A DNA stretch of 64,000 bases. Origin: Polynucleobacter antarcticus (GTDB lineage Bacteria > Pseudomonadota > Gammaproteobacteria > Burkholderiales > Burkholderiaceae). The notes below the pieces were generated by a model. That model did not search any database. It was not told the DNA's origin and saw nothing but the letters and a program-made list of their open reading frames with translations. The DNA lies in contig NZ_CP028941.1 of NCBI RefSeq assembly GCF_013307245.1, forward strand, positions 1,364,001-1,428,000, read 5' to 3'. Within the stretch, counting starts at the first letter, position 1; the number at the start of each line of letters is the position of its first letter. Below, in pieces: positions 41,825 to 52,538 of this stretch. The position numbers and the translations under genes are program-made.

Positions 41825-42874
41825 ATGCCTATGAGCTCGCAACCGCAATCCACCCCTAAAGCCACATCTGGATGGAAAGTACTCCTCAAGCGGGCATGGC
41901 CAACTATTCGTATCGTGCTATCGGTAGCCCTACTTTGGAAAGCCACTAGCGGAATTGACTGGCACACACTCTTAGATTCAGAAATCCAGATGCAGCCATG
42001 GTGGTTTCTGGGGGCTGGCCTAACGATGTTGAGCGCTTTTATCTGTGGTGGTTTACGCTGGGGCTTCTTGATGCGTAAAGTAGGATTTCAGGGAAGCTTA
42101 AAAAATTATGTGGCCTTATATTTTGCTGGCGGATTGATAAACCAAGGCCTACCAAGTACCTTAGGTGGTGACAGCTATCGCGCTATTACCGCAACCCATA
42201 TGAATATTAGTGGCGTACTTACTGAAAAAACTACGCTAGATAAAGAACTGCATCAGTCGGTTGACTTAGAACATGCCACTCCAAAATTACGCCTGAGTTT
42301 TTCTATGGTCTTTGTTGATCGCTTACTCGGTTTAGCAGGCAACAATTTATTAGGCGGTATTGGTCTTATTTTGGGTGGTGCTACCTTAGCCGTTTGGGGA
42401 CAGGATCTGGGTTACGTCGTCACCAGCATCATGATTTTTGCAATCCTCATTGCTTCACTTGTTTTAGCCTGGAGACCCACGAGCCAATTCTTGCAAAAGA
42501 TTCTTGCGAAAATGCAAATGGGCGATGCCTTACCCGGAATTCAGTTTGCATTTTCTTGGCCGATGAATATTGCTCAAGCAATCTTTGCGATTGTTATTCA
42601 TGCACTGACAATACTCACCCTTTTGTTCTGCCTAAAAGCTTACGGAGTAGATGCACCCATTGAAAGCTTAATGATTGGATTACCCGCACTGAGTTTGTTA
42701 CTCATGCTACCAATTAGTATTTCAGGTTGGGGCCTGCGCGAAGCCACGCTCTCCTCAGTATTAGCACTGTGGGGCATAAATCCCTCCATTACCGTACTAG
42801 CTTCAATTAGTTATGGCGCGATCACCATACTTGCAGTTCTGCCTGGTGCTTTTGTTTTATTAAAACGGAAATAA
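41825..42874 (+). CDS. lysylphosphatidylglycerol synthase-type (UPF0104) membrane protein, possible flippase
   Basis: A 349-residue membrane protein with seven to eight hydrophobic segments. Family features: LLWKATSGIDWHTLL, LYFAGGLINQGLPSTLGGDSYR, RLLGLAGNNLLGG and the C-terminal LLMLPISISGWGLREATLSSVLALWGI. This is the integral-membrane module of MprF-related proteins; without the catalytic domain such proteins are thought to translocate lipids. ATG 41831 is an equally good start. Confidence 0.78.
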   Translation: MPMSSQPQSTPKATSGWKVLLKRAWPTIRIVLSVALLWKATSGIDWHTLLDSEIQMQPWWFLGAGLTMLSAFICGGLRWGFLMRKVGFQGSLKNYVALYFAGGLINQGLPSTLGGDSYRAITATHMNISGVLTEKTTLDKELHQSVDLEHATPKLRLSFSMVFVDRLLGLAGNNLLGGIGLILGGATLAVWGQDLGYVVTSIMIFAILIASLVLAWRPTSQFLQKILAKMQMGDALPGIQFAFSWPMNIAQAIFAIVIHALTILTLLFCLKAYGVDAPIESLMIGLPALSLLLMLPISISGWGLREATLSSVLALWGINPSITVLASISYGAITILAVLPGAFVLLKRK

Positions 42875-42892
42875 TCTTTTCAAAGCCATACT

Positions 42893-44152
42893 ATGACTAT
42901 TAGCGTCAACACTATGCGTGCCATCGACCACTGGGTCGGCGTGCCCCTTTGCGCTATCGCAAGCCCCATCGTCGCCCTTATGGATGGAGTCAAGAATATA
43001 TTTACCCGCGGGGCTGCTGCCCCTCAAAAATTACTCTTTATTGAATTATCCGAAATGGGTAGTGCTATTTTGGTTGATCCAGCGATGCGCAATGCGCAAG
43101 CGCGTGGCGCTGAAATCTTTTTCCTGATTTTTAAAAGTAATCGTGCAAGCTTAACCTTACTCAATACAGTCAAGCCTGAGAATATTTTTACGATTGACTC
43201 TTCAAGTCTCCTTGGCTTGATTAAAGATACCCTGCACTTCTTAATAGTTGCTCGCAAGCATCGGATTGATACTGTGATTGACTTGGAACTGTTTTCACGA
43301 TTTACCGCTTTACTCACTGGATTATGTGGAGCACGTCGTCGTGTGGGCTATCACATTTTTCATGGTGAGGGATTATGGCGGGGTTTTATGCTGACGCGCA
43401 AAGTGCATTACAACCCACATATTCACATCACCAAAAACTTTTTATCTTTAATTCACGCGGCGTTTGCTCAAAAGATAGAAGTTCCTTTCAGTAAAATTCA
43501 GATCGCTGACTCTGAAGTTCGCTTAGAACAGGCGGTGATCGATCCTACTGTTTTAAATACCGTGCGGGAACGTATTGAAACACTGAGCCAAGCAACTGGC
43601 ATTGAATTTACCCAAGGCAAACAACGTCTTATTTTGGTTAACCCCAATGCCAGCGATCTGTTGGTGCAAAGGCGCTGGGCACAGCAACGATTCTCAGAGC
43701 TGATTCAAGGTTTGAGCGAACGTTACCCCAAAGATCTCATTTTAATTACCGGCTCCCCTGCAGAATTTGACTACGTAGAAAAGGTGCGCTCTGTCGCTAA
43801 TGTAAAACATGCCTTGAACTTTGCTGGGCAAGTCAGCTTTGCAGAATTACCGCCACTCTATACCCTGTCAGATGTCATGGTCACCAATGATTCTGGACCA
43901 GGTCACTTCTCTGCAGTTACAGCGCTGCGAACGGTTGTATTGTTTGGGCCAGAAACGCCTGCCCTCTATGGATCTATAGGCAAGTCTATCGCCATTACCG
44001 CCAATCTTGCATGCTCGCCTTGCGTGAGTGCAGCGAACCATCGTAAAACTCCCTGCCATGACAATGTGTGCATGCAGGCGATCACGGTATCTCAGGTATT
44101 AGAGAAAATGGCGTATCAACTGAGCGAAGCCGATAAAGAAAAATCACGCTAA
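42893..44152 (+). CDS. glycosyltransferase family 9 (heptosyltransferase-like)
   Basis: A 419-residue GT-B fold protein. The acceptor half includes LLFIELSEMGSAILVDPAM; the donor half has VTNDSGPGHFSAVTALRTVVLFGPETPALYG, the GT9 signature, and ends with a Cys-rich loop (LACSPCVSAANHRKTPC...C). Heptosyltransferases build the LPS core with ADP-heptose; the exact donor is unknown. Eighteen bases after the flippase-like gene. Confidence 0.82.
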   Translation: MTISVNTMRAIDHWVGVPLCAIASPIVALMDGVKNIFTRGAAAPQKLLFIELSEMGSAILVDPAMRNAQARGAEIFFLIFKSNRASLTLLNTVKPENIFTIDSSSLLGLIKDTLHFLIVARKHRIDTVIDLELFSRFTALLTGLCGARRRVGYHIFHGEGLWRGFMLTRKVHYNPHIHITKNFLSLIHAAFAQKIEVPFSKIQIADSEVRLEQAVIDPTVLNTVRERIETLSQATGIEFTQGKQRLILVNPNASDLLVQRRWAQQRFSELIQGLSERYPKDLILITGSPAEFDYVEKVRSVANVKHALNFAGQVSFAELPPLYTLSDVMVTNDSGPGHFSAVTALRTVVLFGPETPALYGSIGKSIAITANLACSPCVSAANHRKTPCHDNVCMQAITVSQVLEKMAYQLSEADKEKSR

Positions 44153-44157
44153 TTTAG

Positions 44158-44955
44158 ATGGCTAAGCACAGCAAACCAGAGGGAAGACTTGCATCAAGCT
44201 TAGTGTGGTGCATTCCTCTGATTCCCTTAGCGCTAACGATTGCTATTTATTGGGGTGACTTACAAACACCTACGTTTTTATGGATTAATCGCTATACCCA
44301 AATTCTTCCAGATGTGATCTGGACCTGGCTCACCTTTCTTGGTAATGGCTGGGGCATGTATGCCTTGTGCTTTCCTCTCTTGCTATTAGCGCCACGACTC
44401 CTCAGTGCTGGACTGATAGCAGCGCTTCTTGGCGGCATTGTGAGTCAAATCTTAAAACTCTGGCTAGCACTACCAAGACCTGCTGGTGTGCTGGCTATGG
44501 AAGACTTTTATCGTATCGGTGAGCCTTTACTTTTTAAAGCCATGCCTTCGGGTCATACAATTACTGCTTTTGCTGTTATCTCCGGAATTTACTTTGCTAG
44601 CACCAAAGATAAACGTTCCTCTCTTTGGTGGCTATTTATCCTTGCTGTTTTTTCAGGATTGTCGCGCAATGCTATTGGCGCGCACTGGCTTACTGATGTC
44701 TTAGCTGGTTCGGCAATTGGCTTATGGGCTGGCATGATCGGTGCATGGATCTCAGAATATATTCCAGATCGCCAGTTAGCACCCAATAAAATTGGCCCAA
44801 GAATTTTGGCGCTTGGTGGAGTGGGAGCGATTTATGTATTGCTCACACAAACCTTAGATTCCGACTTAAACCAATCGCTGCAATATGCCTGCGTGGCATT
44901 AATCGCCATCACTTTGGCTTTTTTTATTAAAGCACAGACAACTAAGGCTATTTAA
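44158..44955 (+). CDS. PAP2-family membrane phosphatase
   Basis: A 265-residue membrane protein. The three PAP2 motifs are intact: KLWLALPRP (KX6RP), MPSGHT (PSGH) and SRNAIGAHWLTD (SRX5HX3D). It dephosphorylates a lipid phosphate in the outer leaflet of the inner membrane, for example lipid A phosphate, undecaprenyl diphosphate or phosphatidylglycerol phosphate. Five bases after the GT9 gene and two bases before rlmJ. Confidence 0.85.
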   Translation: MAKHSKPEGRLASSLVWCIPLIPLALTIAIYWGDLQTPTFLWINRYTQILPDVIWTWLTFLGNGWGMYALCFPLLLLAPRLLSAGLIAALLGGIVSQILKLWLALPRPAGVLAMEDFYRIGEPLLFKAMPSGHTITAFAVISGIYFASTKDKRSSLWWLFILAVFSGLSRNAIGAHWLTDVLAGSAIGLWAGMIGAWISEYIPDRQLAPNKIGPRILALGGVGAIYVLLTQTLDSDLNQSLQYACVALIAITLAFFIKAQTTKAI

Positions 44956-44957
44956 CG

Positions 44958-45848
44958 ATGTTTAGTTACCGCCATGCTTTTCATGCAGGTAGTCATGCCG
45001 ATATTCTGAAGCATTTGGTCTTGATTCACTTGGTGGAATATCTTCAAGAAAAGCCCGGCGCACTCACCATGGTCGACACCCATGCAGGTGCTGGTATTTA
45101 CAGCCTAACCGATGGCTTTGCTGCAGTGAGCAATGAAGCGAGTGGCGGCATTTATCGTTTAATGCAATTTGCAGCCGAAGAAAAAGTGGCAGGTAGATCT
45201 TTAAGCGCGGGTATCGAGAGCTATCTTGACTGTATTCGTGCTGAGAACATTGACTCAGCAAACGGCGAGATCCACATTTATCCCGGCTCACCTTTTATCT
45301 TGGCGCGCTTGATGAGACCCCAGGATCGACTCAAATTGTTTGAACTACATCCTAGAGAAATCGATGTCTTACGTCACAATATTGATCAGTTAAAACAAGC
45401 CAAGCAAACAGATATCTACGCAGCAGATAGCTTTACTAGGCTAAAGGGTTTATTGCCACCACCTAGTCGACGTGGCTTAGTCCTCATTGATCCCTCTTAT
45501 GAGGATAAACAAGATTATCGATATCTTGAGAGCGCCATGGAGGAAGCAATGCATCGCTTTGCTACAGGATGCTATGCCATCTGGTATCCCATGCTCTCCA
45601 GAAGAGAATCCGCAGCACTCCCAGACCGTATGAAAAAAATTGCCGGCAGTCATCAACGCCCATGGCTGAATGTAGAGCTGAGAGTGGAGAACTCCCCTAA
45701 GGAGCGGCGCCTTCAGGCTAGCGGGCTATTTATTATCAATCCACCCTGGACTTTAGAGAAACATCTTGCCGAGAGCTTACCAATCTTAACGAAGGCATTA
45801 GGCCAAGATAGTGGTGCGCAATTTTTATTGAAAAGCTTTGAAGTCTAA
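44958..45848 (+). CDS. rlmJ: 23S rRNA (adenine(2030)-N6)-methyltransferase
   Basis: A 296-residue enzyme that starts FSYRHAFHAGSHADILKHLVL, the unmistakable RlmJ N-terminus. The S-adenosylmethionine region has VDTHAGAGIY, and the catalytic motif reads DPSYE (LIDPSYEDKQDY) where E. coli RlmJ has DPPYE. It methylates A2030 of 23S rRNA. Apparently read from the preceding envelope operon, two bases after PAP2. Confidence 0.93.
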   Translation: MFSYRHAFHAGSHADILKHLVLIHLVEYLQEKPGALTMVDTHAGAGIYSLTDGFAAVSNEASGGIYRLMQFAAEEKVAGRSLSAGIESYLDCIRAENIDSANGEIHIYPGSPFILARLMRPQDRLKLFELHPREIDVLRHNIDQLKQAKQTDIYAADSFTRLKGLLPPPSRRGLVLIDPSYEDKQDYRYLESAMEEAMHRFATGCYAIWYPMLSRRESAALPDRMKKIAGSHQRPWLNVELRVENSPKERRLQASGLFIINPPWTLEKHLAESLPILTKALGQDSGAQFLLKSFEV

Positions 45849-45869
45849 AGAGGCTTAACTGACTTCATC

Positions 45870-45889
45870 AATGTATTCTTTAGTACATT
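45870..45889. terminator. weak convergent hairpin
   Basis: AATGTA (45870-45875) pairs with TACATT (45884-45889) between rlmJ and the convergent SOUL gene. The stem is short and A/T-rich with no U tract; possible terminator only. Confidence 0.25.
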
Positions 45890-46532
45890 AGTCACGTACA
45901 GTGATCATGATTTCATTACGGCGCATAAACGGTAGAGACCAAGGCGGGTTATAACGCGCAAATTGCGGCTCACTGATGGGCTTCCAACCTTTAAGAGCTA
46001 TCCAAGCTTCTAGTGACTGTGTTTTTTCCTGCACCTTCTCTTTGCCATAAAAACCTGAAAAAGTAATTACCGCTTTTTTCTCAGCAGGTATTTCTCTTAT
46101 TTGAACAAGGGGATTTAAGGGCTTAGGTAAAGTAGCTAAGGTGTACTCAGAGGGCATCACAAACGATACCGTCCATTCCTTGACAGTCGCTTTATCGGAT
46201 TTAGCCTCTTCAATAGTGACTGGCACAGTCATTGCAATTTTTTTACTATTGTTGTTTTTATCCTCAGCACTAGCCTCTATAGCCACAGGCGCAGTCATCG
46301 ATATTTTTTCGCTTACCTGATTTTTACCAAAAATATATCCTGCAATCAGACGAAAGCCTTGATTCGATGCTGAATCAACATCTCCGCTGACTTTTACTTC
46401 AGCAACAATCAGCGGCGCATAGGCACGTAGTTCAAACGGCTCCGATTTTTCCAGAAGGGTAAATTTGGGTTCTTCAATTGCCATTGCAGCACTCGCAATC
46501 AATAGACTAGTCAGAACAAATAATATCTTCAA
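45888..46532 (-). CDS. SOUL-family haem-binding-like periplasmic protein
   Basis: A 214-residue protein with an N-terminal signal peptide (ILFVLTSLLIASAAMA, cleavage near residue 18). Family features: EPKFTLLEKSEPFELRAYAPLIVAEV, NQGFRLIAGYIFGKN, KISMTAPV and KIAMTVPVTIEE, and the C-terminal RYNPPWSLPFMRRNEIMI. SOUL proteins bind haem or tetrapyrroles; bacterial roles are unclear. It is the last gene of the leftward run from queE. Confidence 0.85.
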   Translation of the reverse strand: MKILFVLTSLLIASAAMAIEEPKFTLLEKSEPFELRAYAPLIVAEVKVSGDVDSASNQGFRLIAGYIFGKNQVSEKISMTAPVAIEASAEDKNNNSKKIAMTVPVTIEEAKSDKATVKEWTVSFVMPSEYTLATLPKPLNPLVQIREIPAEKKAVITFSGFYGKEKVQEKTQSLEAWIALKGWKPISEPQFARYNPPWSLPFMRRNEIMITVRD

Positions 46533-46556
46533 GGGAGCTTTCTTTGCATTTACTTT

Positions 46557-48426
<1,870 letters not shown>

Positions 48427-48477
48427 ATCTTCTCTAATCTTGCGCTATGTTTGCTAGCAATGTCATTACTGCCACTG

Positions 48478-49131
48478 CTATCGAATACCAATCATTTTAT
48501 GGATCTGCAGACTCAATCGCCATAATGGCCTTTTTTGACACAATTTCACTGCTAATGCTAAATTCTCTTTTAGCAGAGGTCCGTCCATGGCCTGCAAAAA
48601 ACGATTGCGATAATCCATCCCCTCAAACCTGGCTAGTAGACTCTCTAGCGACTGATGTCCAGCCTGTGGGACAACTAACTTAATCTCATCCGCCTGGAGA
48701 ACAATCAGTTCAGAGCCCGCTTTAGGGCTGACACAAACCCAATCTACGCCCTTGGGTACCTTCAAAGTACCATTTGTCTCGATAGCTACTAAAAATCCTT
48801 TGGCATGCAAGGCGTCAATTAATACTGCATCAAGTTGCAACAAGGGCTCGCCGCCCGTAAACACCACATAACGTTGCTGAGGGCCGGCGGTAGTGCTACG
48901 CCAGGCTTCCTCAATGGTGTCAGCTAACTGAGCTGCAGTCTCAAACTTGCCACCACCAGTACCATCAGTACCAACAAAATCGGTATCGCAAAATTGGCAA
49001 ACTGCTGAGGCGCGGTCCTCCTCTCGGCCACTCCAGAGATTGCAGCCAGCAAAACGACAAAATACGGCCGCACGACCTGCGTGGGCACCCTCACCTTGAA
49101 GGGTTGGGAAGAGCTCTTTAATGGTGTACAT
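48478..49131 (-). CDS. queE: 7-carboxy-7-deazaguanine synthase
   Basis: A 217-residue radical SAM enzyme. The cluster motif is C-X14-C-X2-C (Cys in AGCNLWS, then VCQFC), the variant described for Burkholderia QueE rather than the canonical CX3CX2C. GGEPLLQLD is the SAM-binding GGE motif. It forms the 7-deazaguanine core of queuosine from the QueD product. First gene of the leftward tRNA-modification operon. Confidence 0.94.
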   Translation of the reverse strand: MYTIKELFPTLQGEGAHAGRAAVFCRFAGCNLWSGREEDRASAVCQFCDTDFVGTDGTGGGKFETAAQLADTIEEAWRSTTAGPQQRYVVFTGGEPLLQLDAVLIDALHAKGFLVAIETNGTLKVPKGVDWVCVSPKAGSELIVLQADEIKLVVPQAGHQSLESLLARFEGMDYRNRFLQAMDGPLLKENLALAVKLCQKRPLWRLSLQIHKMIGIR

Positions 49132-49174
49132 AGTTAAGCTCTAATTTTAAGCGTTTTGCTATTAAGCGCTTTAA

Positions 49175-49882
49175 TTATTTCCAGGACACAAGCTCCCATT
49201 GCAAGTAATCCTCCCGAAGGGCTTCACCCCAACGCATACCCGCCCATAAATACTGTCCAGAGCTTCGTCGCAAAACCCATCGTCCAATTTCTGGGGAAAG
49301 CCATACATCCTCATTACGAATATTGGCAACTCTAAAGATATCGTTACTAGTAAAAAAGGGAATGTCGTTTCGGTATAACAAGGTATTGAAATTTCCTGCG
49401 GGGACTTGCACGCGCTCCCACTTCACTGCGTTGATATTGAGACCCCAGTAGAAATCATTATCTGGATAACCCACGACTTGATAACGTGTTCGATAGAAAC
49501 CAGACCAGCCCACTACTAATTTTTCTGGCCATAAAGGTGTGATAGTCAGAAACTTTTGCGGTGGATTCCAATGGGGATCTTGCAGAATATATCCCCAAGG
49601 CTCTTGAATCTCATCAGGAAGGGATCCCAACTTCAGACTACTTCTTTCAATCCGCACTTGCGGGCCTACTGAAACAACCCTCTCTGTCACAACGTCCACT
49701 AATTCCTGATTAAATACATTACGAACGTTGTAAACCCATTGCTGACCAACTTGTGGAGCACGCACTTGCGGTGGATTGGCAGGCTGAGGAAAGGATTCTC
49801 CAGTGGGGTACGGTATCGCAGCAATACAGGCCGAAAGAAAAACAGGCGATAGAACTAAACACAGTCTTTGAATCAATCTCAT
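49175..49882 (-). CDS. lipoprotein paralogue B, unknown function
   Basis: A 235-residue protein with a Sec lipoprotein signal (FLSAC, Cys at about residue 19). The mature part is related along its full length to the protein encoded immediately upstream: shared PPQVGQ-W-Y, LPDEIQ-WG, PLWPE-L, Y-V-GYP, VPAG-F, PEIGRWV-R-SG and LQWEL-W blocks. Family unknown to me. The fold looks beta-rich. Overlaps the upstream gene by one base. Confidence 0.75.
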   Translation of the reverse strand: MRLIQRLCLVLSPVFLSACIAAIPYPTGESFPQPANPPQVRAPQVGQQWVYNVRNVFNQELVDVVTERVVSVGPQVRIERSSLKLGSLPDEIQEPWGYILQDPHWNPPQKFLTITPLWPEKLVVGWSGFYRTRYQVVGYPDNDFYWGLNINAVKWERVQVPAGNFNTLLYRNDIPFFTSNDIFRVANIRNEDVWLSPEIGRWVLRRSSGQYLWAGMRWGEALREDYLQWELVSWK

Positions 49883-50580
49883 TATTTATAAGCACTTAAT
49901 TGCCATTGGTAGCTACCCTCTAAAATCACAGCGCCGATCTGTCCCTGAATTTGATATGAACCTGAAGCCTCTCGGGCAACCCATCGGCCAATTTGCGGAA
50001 CAAACCAAGCTGTTTCCTTACGAATGCAATCTACTTTATTGGGATCATCGCTCTCAAAATTAATCAAGGATTGAAAACGTAAAGCTACAAACTCACCGGC
50101 TGGTACCGTAATTTTTTCCCAGCCCTGAACACTCATATATTGCTGCCAATTCATGCGAGATTCGGGGTAGCCAGCAATACTGTATTTGGTGACAAACTGT
50201 TTGGCCCAGGTAGTTGACAGCTGCTCTGGCCATAAGGGTAAGGCGGGGCTAAATTGAATTAATCGCGACCACTGGGTGTCTGTCGAAACCATACCCCATG
50301 ATGTTTGTATTTCACTCGGAAGCTTGAAACCATTTGCCGTATTACGCTCAATCGTAATCGTCGAAGCGACATTAGCTATTCGCTCATTAATGACGTCTAA
50401 TGTTTTTCCATTAAACATATCTTTCTTGATATAGGTCCACTCTTGCCCCACTTGAGGTGGACGAACCATGGGTAACGGTTTAGGTTGCGCTACCGGAATA
50501 GCCCGCTCATATGACAGCCCGCCACATGCTACGGGTGCCAAGGCAGCAGATGCGATGAAGGTGCGACGAGATAGATTCAT
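49882..50580 (-). CDS. lipoprotein paralogue A with Tat-type signal, unknown function
   Basis: A 232-residue protein whose N-terminus has twin arginines (SRRTFIAS) and a lipobox (APVAC, Cys about residue 19), so it may be a Tat-exported lipoprotein. The mature sequence aligns with the downstream lipoprotein over its whole length, implying tandem duplication. The two differ in export signal. Its ATG overlaps the radical SAM gene's stop by four bases. Confidence 0.75.
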   Translation of the reverse strand: MNLSRRTFIASAALAPVACGGLSYERAIPVAQPKPLPMVRPPQVGQEWTYIKKDMFNGKTLDVINERIANVASTITIERNTANGFKLPSEIQTSWGMVSTDTQWSRLIQFSPALPLWPEQLSTTWAKQFVTKYSIAGYPESRMNWQQYMSVQGWEKITVPAGEFVALRFQSLINFESDDPNKVDCIRKETAWFVPQIGRWVAREASGSYQIQGQIGAVILEGSYQWQLSAYK

Positions 50581-52493
50581 ATATATCCTAGTATTTTGGC
50601 TATTTTATTACGGGGCAAAGAGGTTTTTGGCGTTTTAGCCATGTCAAACCAAGTGTGCACCTCTTCATCAAAGCCAAGACCGTGCATAAAATTATAAATC
50701 GCCTTTTTCAGACCCTGTCCGAGCGCATCGTGATCAACGCCACTAGGATCTGTAAATAAGATATCGTTCTTTGCAAAACTAATGGGTGGTAGTGGTGCCA
50801 GCGTGATCCCATACTCTTGGGGATCCTGTCCAACCGGAGAGTGTACGGTACAAGTAAAGCGATGAAAGAATCCACTCTGAATGCAACCATTTTCAAAAAA
50901 CTGGCGGACATACTCTAAGGCGTCGACTGTCTCTTGAACTGTTTGTGTTGGAAATCCGTACATCAGATATGCATGTACCAAAATACCGGCATCTGAGAAC
51001 CCCTTCGTAACGTGGGCAACCTGCCTGACAGAAACCCCTTTTTTCATCAAGTTCAGAAGTCGGTCAGAGGCTACCTCTAAACCGCCAGAGATAGCAATAC
51101 AACCACTCTGCGCTAAAAGCGCACAAAGCTCAGGGGTGAATGTCTTTTCAAAACGAATATTGCCCCACCATGAAATGACTACCTGACGACGAATCAATTC
51201 TTCTGCGAGGGCTTTTAAAATCTTCGGTGGCGCAGCCTCATCCACAAAATGAAATCCTGTCTGCCCCGTCTCCGCAATGATCGTTTCAATACGATCTACT
51301 AACAAACTGGCTGAAGCTGTTTCATAACGAGAAATATAATCCAGGCTGACGTCACAGAAACTGCATTTTTTCCAATAGCAACCGTGGGCTACGGTGAGCT
51401 TATTCCAGCGACCATCACTCCAAAGACGATGCATAGGATTTAGCATATCTAGCAGTGACAGATAAGAATTCAGTGGCAGACCATCCCAAGTCGCGGTACC
51501 CACATCCTCAAAAGGAATATCTGGCTCTTGCCAATTCAGATACCTTACCTGACCATCCGCAGAGCAGATAAAGGTACGTACTAATCTCTCTACTGAGCGC
51601 CGACCCTCTAAATGCTCTAAGAGGGCAAGCAAAGGTCGCTCTCCAGAATCAAGCGTGATGAAATCCACAAAGTCAAAGATGCGGGGATCTGTGAGCTCTC
51701 GTAACTCCGTATTAACGTAACCACCCCCAATACCAATTTTGATTTGGGAGTCGTGGGCTTTAATTGTTTGAGCAATCCGTAATGCCGCATACATCGCTCC
51801 CGGAAAGGGAACAGAGAGAAGTACTAGATGCGGCTGATGCTGATCAATAGCAGCAATGGTCAGTGCTTGAAGATGTTCATCCATTAAGCTAGGGCTAGCG
51901 GCTAGTGCATCTGCTAGAGGTGTGAAGGTAGGCTGACTACTAGCCAATGACTCCGCATAACGGACAAATTCAAAACGCTCATCTACCGCATCTCGCAAGA
52001 CATCAGAAAGGTCATTCAAATACAAGGTGGCCAAATGGCGCGCTCGATCTTGAGAGCCTAGAGCCCCAAATGCCCAAGCTAATGAATCATCATTGAGATC
52101 GCCCTCCTCACCCCCATCCTCATACACATCCAAAGATACAAAGCGAGGTCCTTCTGGTAAGAAAGTACGGCTATTGATTCGATGGGCCAGCGTACTATCT
52201 CGTCCCTGCAAAAATCGAATCACAGCGGTAATCGTACTTTGGTAACCTTCAAAATAATCCAGGAAAAAATTTACGCTTGCACTGCGGTTTTCCTCAGAAA
52301 GCTTTTCAGCGGATAGCTTGATTTCAGCTACACCAGATGTCGTAAAAAATCCAAGAACTAAAGCTAGTGCTAAATCTGCTTGCACTGCATCAACACCTCG
52401 TGATCTTAAAAAGCCTGTGAGATAAGCAGTAGATGGATATGGCGTATTGAGCTGCGTCATGGGAGGAATGAGGCTTAATACTTTCATACTCAT
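50577..52493 (-). CDS. B12-binding-type radical SAM enzyme, unknown product
   Basis: A 638-residue enzyme. The N-terminal Rossmann-like region (SLIPPMTQLNTPYPSTAYLTGFLRSRGVDAVQADLALAL) and IKIGIGGGYVNTELRELTD resemble the cobalamin-binding half of class B radical SAM enzymes, but the DxHxxG histidine motif is not visible. The cluster motif is HGCYWKKCSFCD, spaced CX4CX2C. FVDEAAPP, WWGNIRFE and GGLEVASDRLLNLMKKGV follow in the SAM barrel. Reaction unknown. In one operon with DUF455 upstream and two lipoproteins downstream. Confidence 0.82.
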   Translation of the reverse strand: MSMKVLSLIPPMTQLNTPYPSTAYLTGFLRSRGVDAVQADLALALVLGFFTTSGVAEIKLSAEKLSEENRSASVNFFLDYFEGYQSTITAVIRFLQGRDSTLAHRINSRTFLPEGPRFVSLDVYEDGGEEGDLNDDSLAWAFGALGSQDRARHLATLYLNDLSDVLRDAVDERFEFVRYAESLASSQPTFTPLADALAASPSLMDEHLQALTIAAIDQHQPHLVLLSVPFPGAMYAALRIAQTIKAHDSQIKIGIGGGYVNTELRELTDPRIFDFVDFITLDSGERPLLALLEHLEGRRSVERLVRTFICSADGQVRYLNWQEPDIPFEDVGTATWDGLPLNSYLSLLDMLNPMHRLWSDGRWNKLTVAHGCYWKKCSFCDVSLDYISRYETASASLLVDRIETIIAETGQTGFHFVDEAAPPKILKALAEELIRRQVVISWWGNIRFEKTFTPELCALLAQSGCIAISGGLEVASDRLLNLMKKGVSVRQVAHVTKGFSDAGILVHAYLMYGFPTQTVQETVDALEYVRQFFENGCIQSGFFHRFTCTVHSPVGQDPQEYGITLAPLPPISFAKNDILFTDPSGVDHDALGQGLKKAIYNFMHGLGFDEEVHTWFDMAKTPKTSLPRNKIAKILGYI

Positions 52494-52538
52494 TTCACCT
52501 AAGACTTAGAGAGGGAGTTATGGAGAAGCAACAAGACA

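Noticed and set aside
44950..44965. Frameshift or fusion between PAP2 and rlmJ
   Set aside because: The genes are only two bases apart but both have intact N- and C-termini; this is ordinary tight packing.
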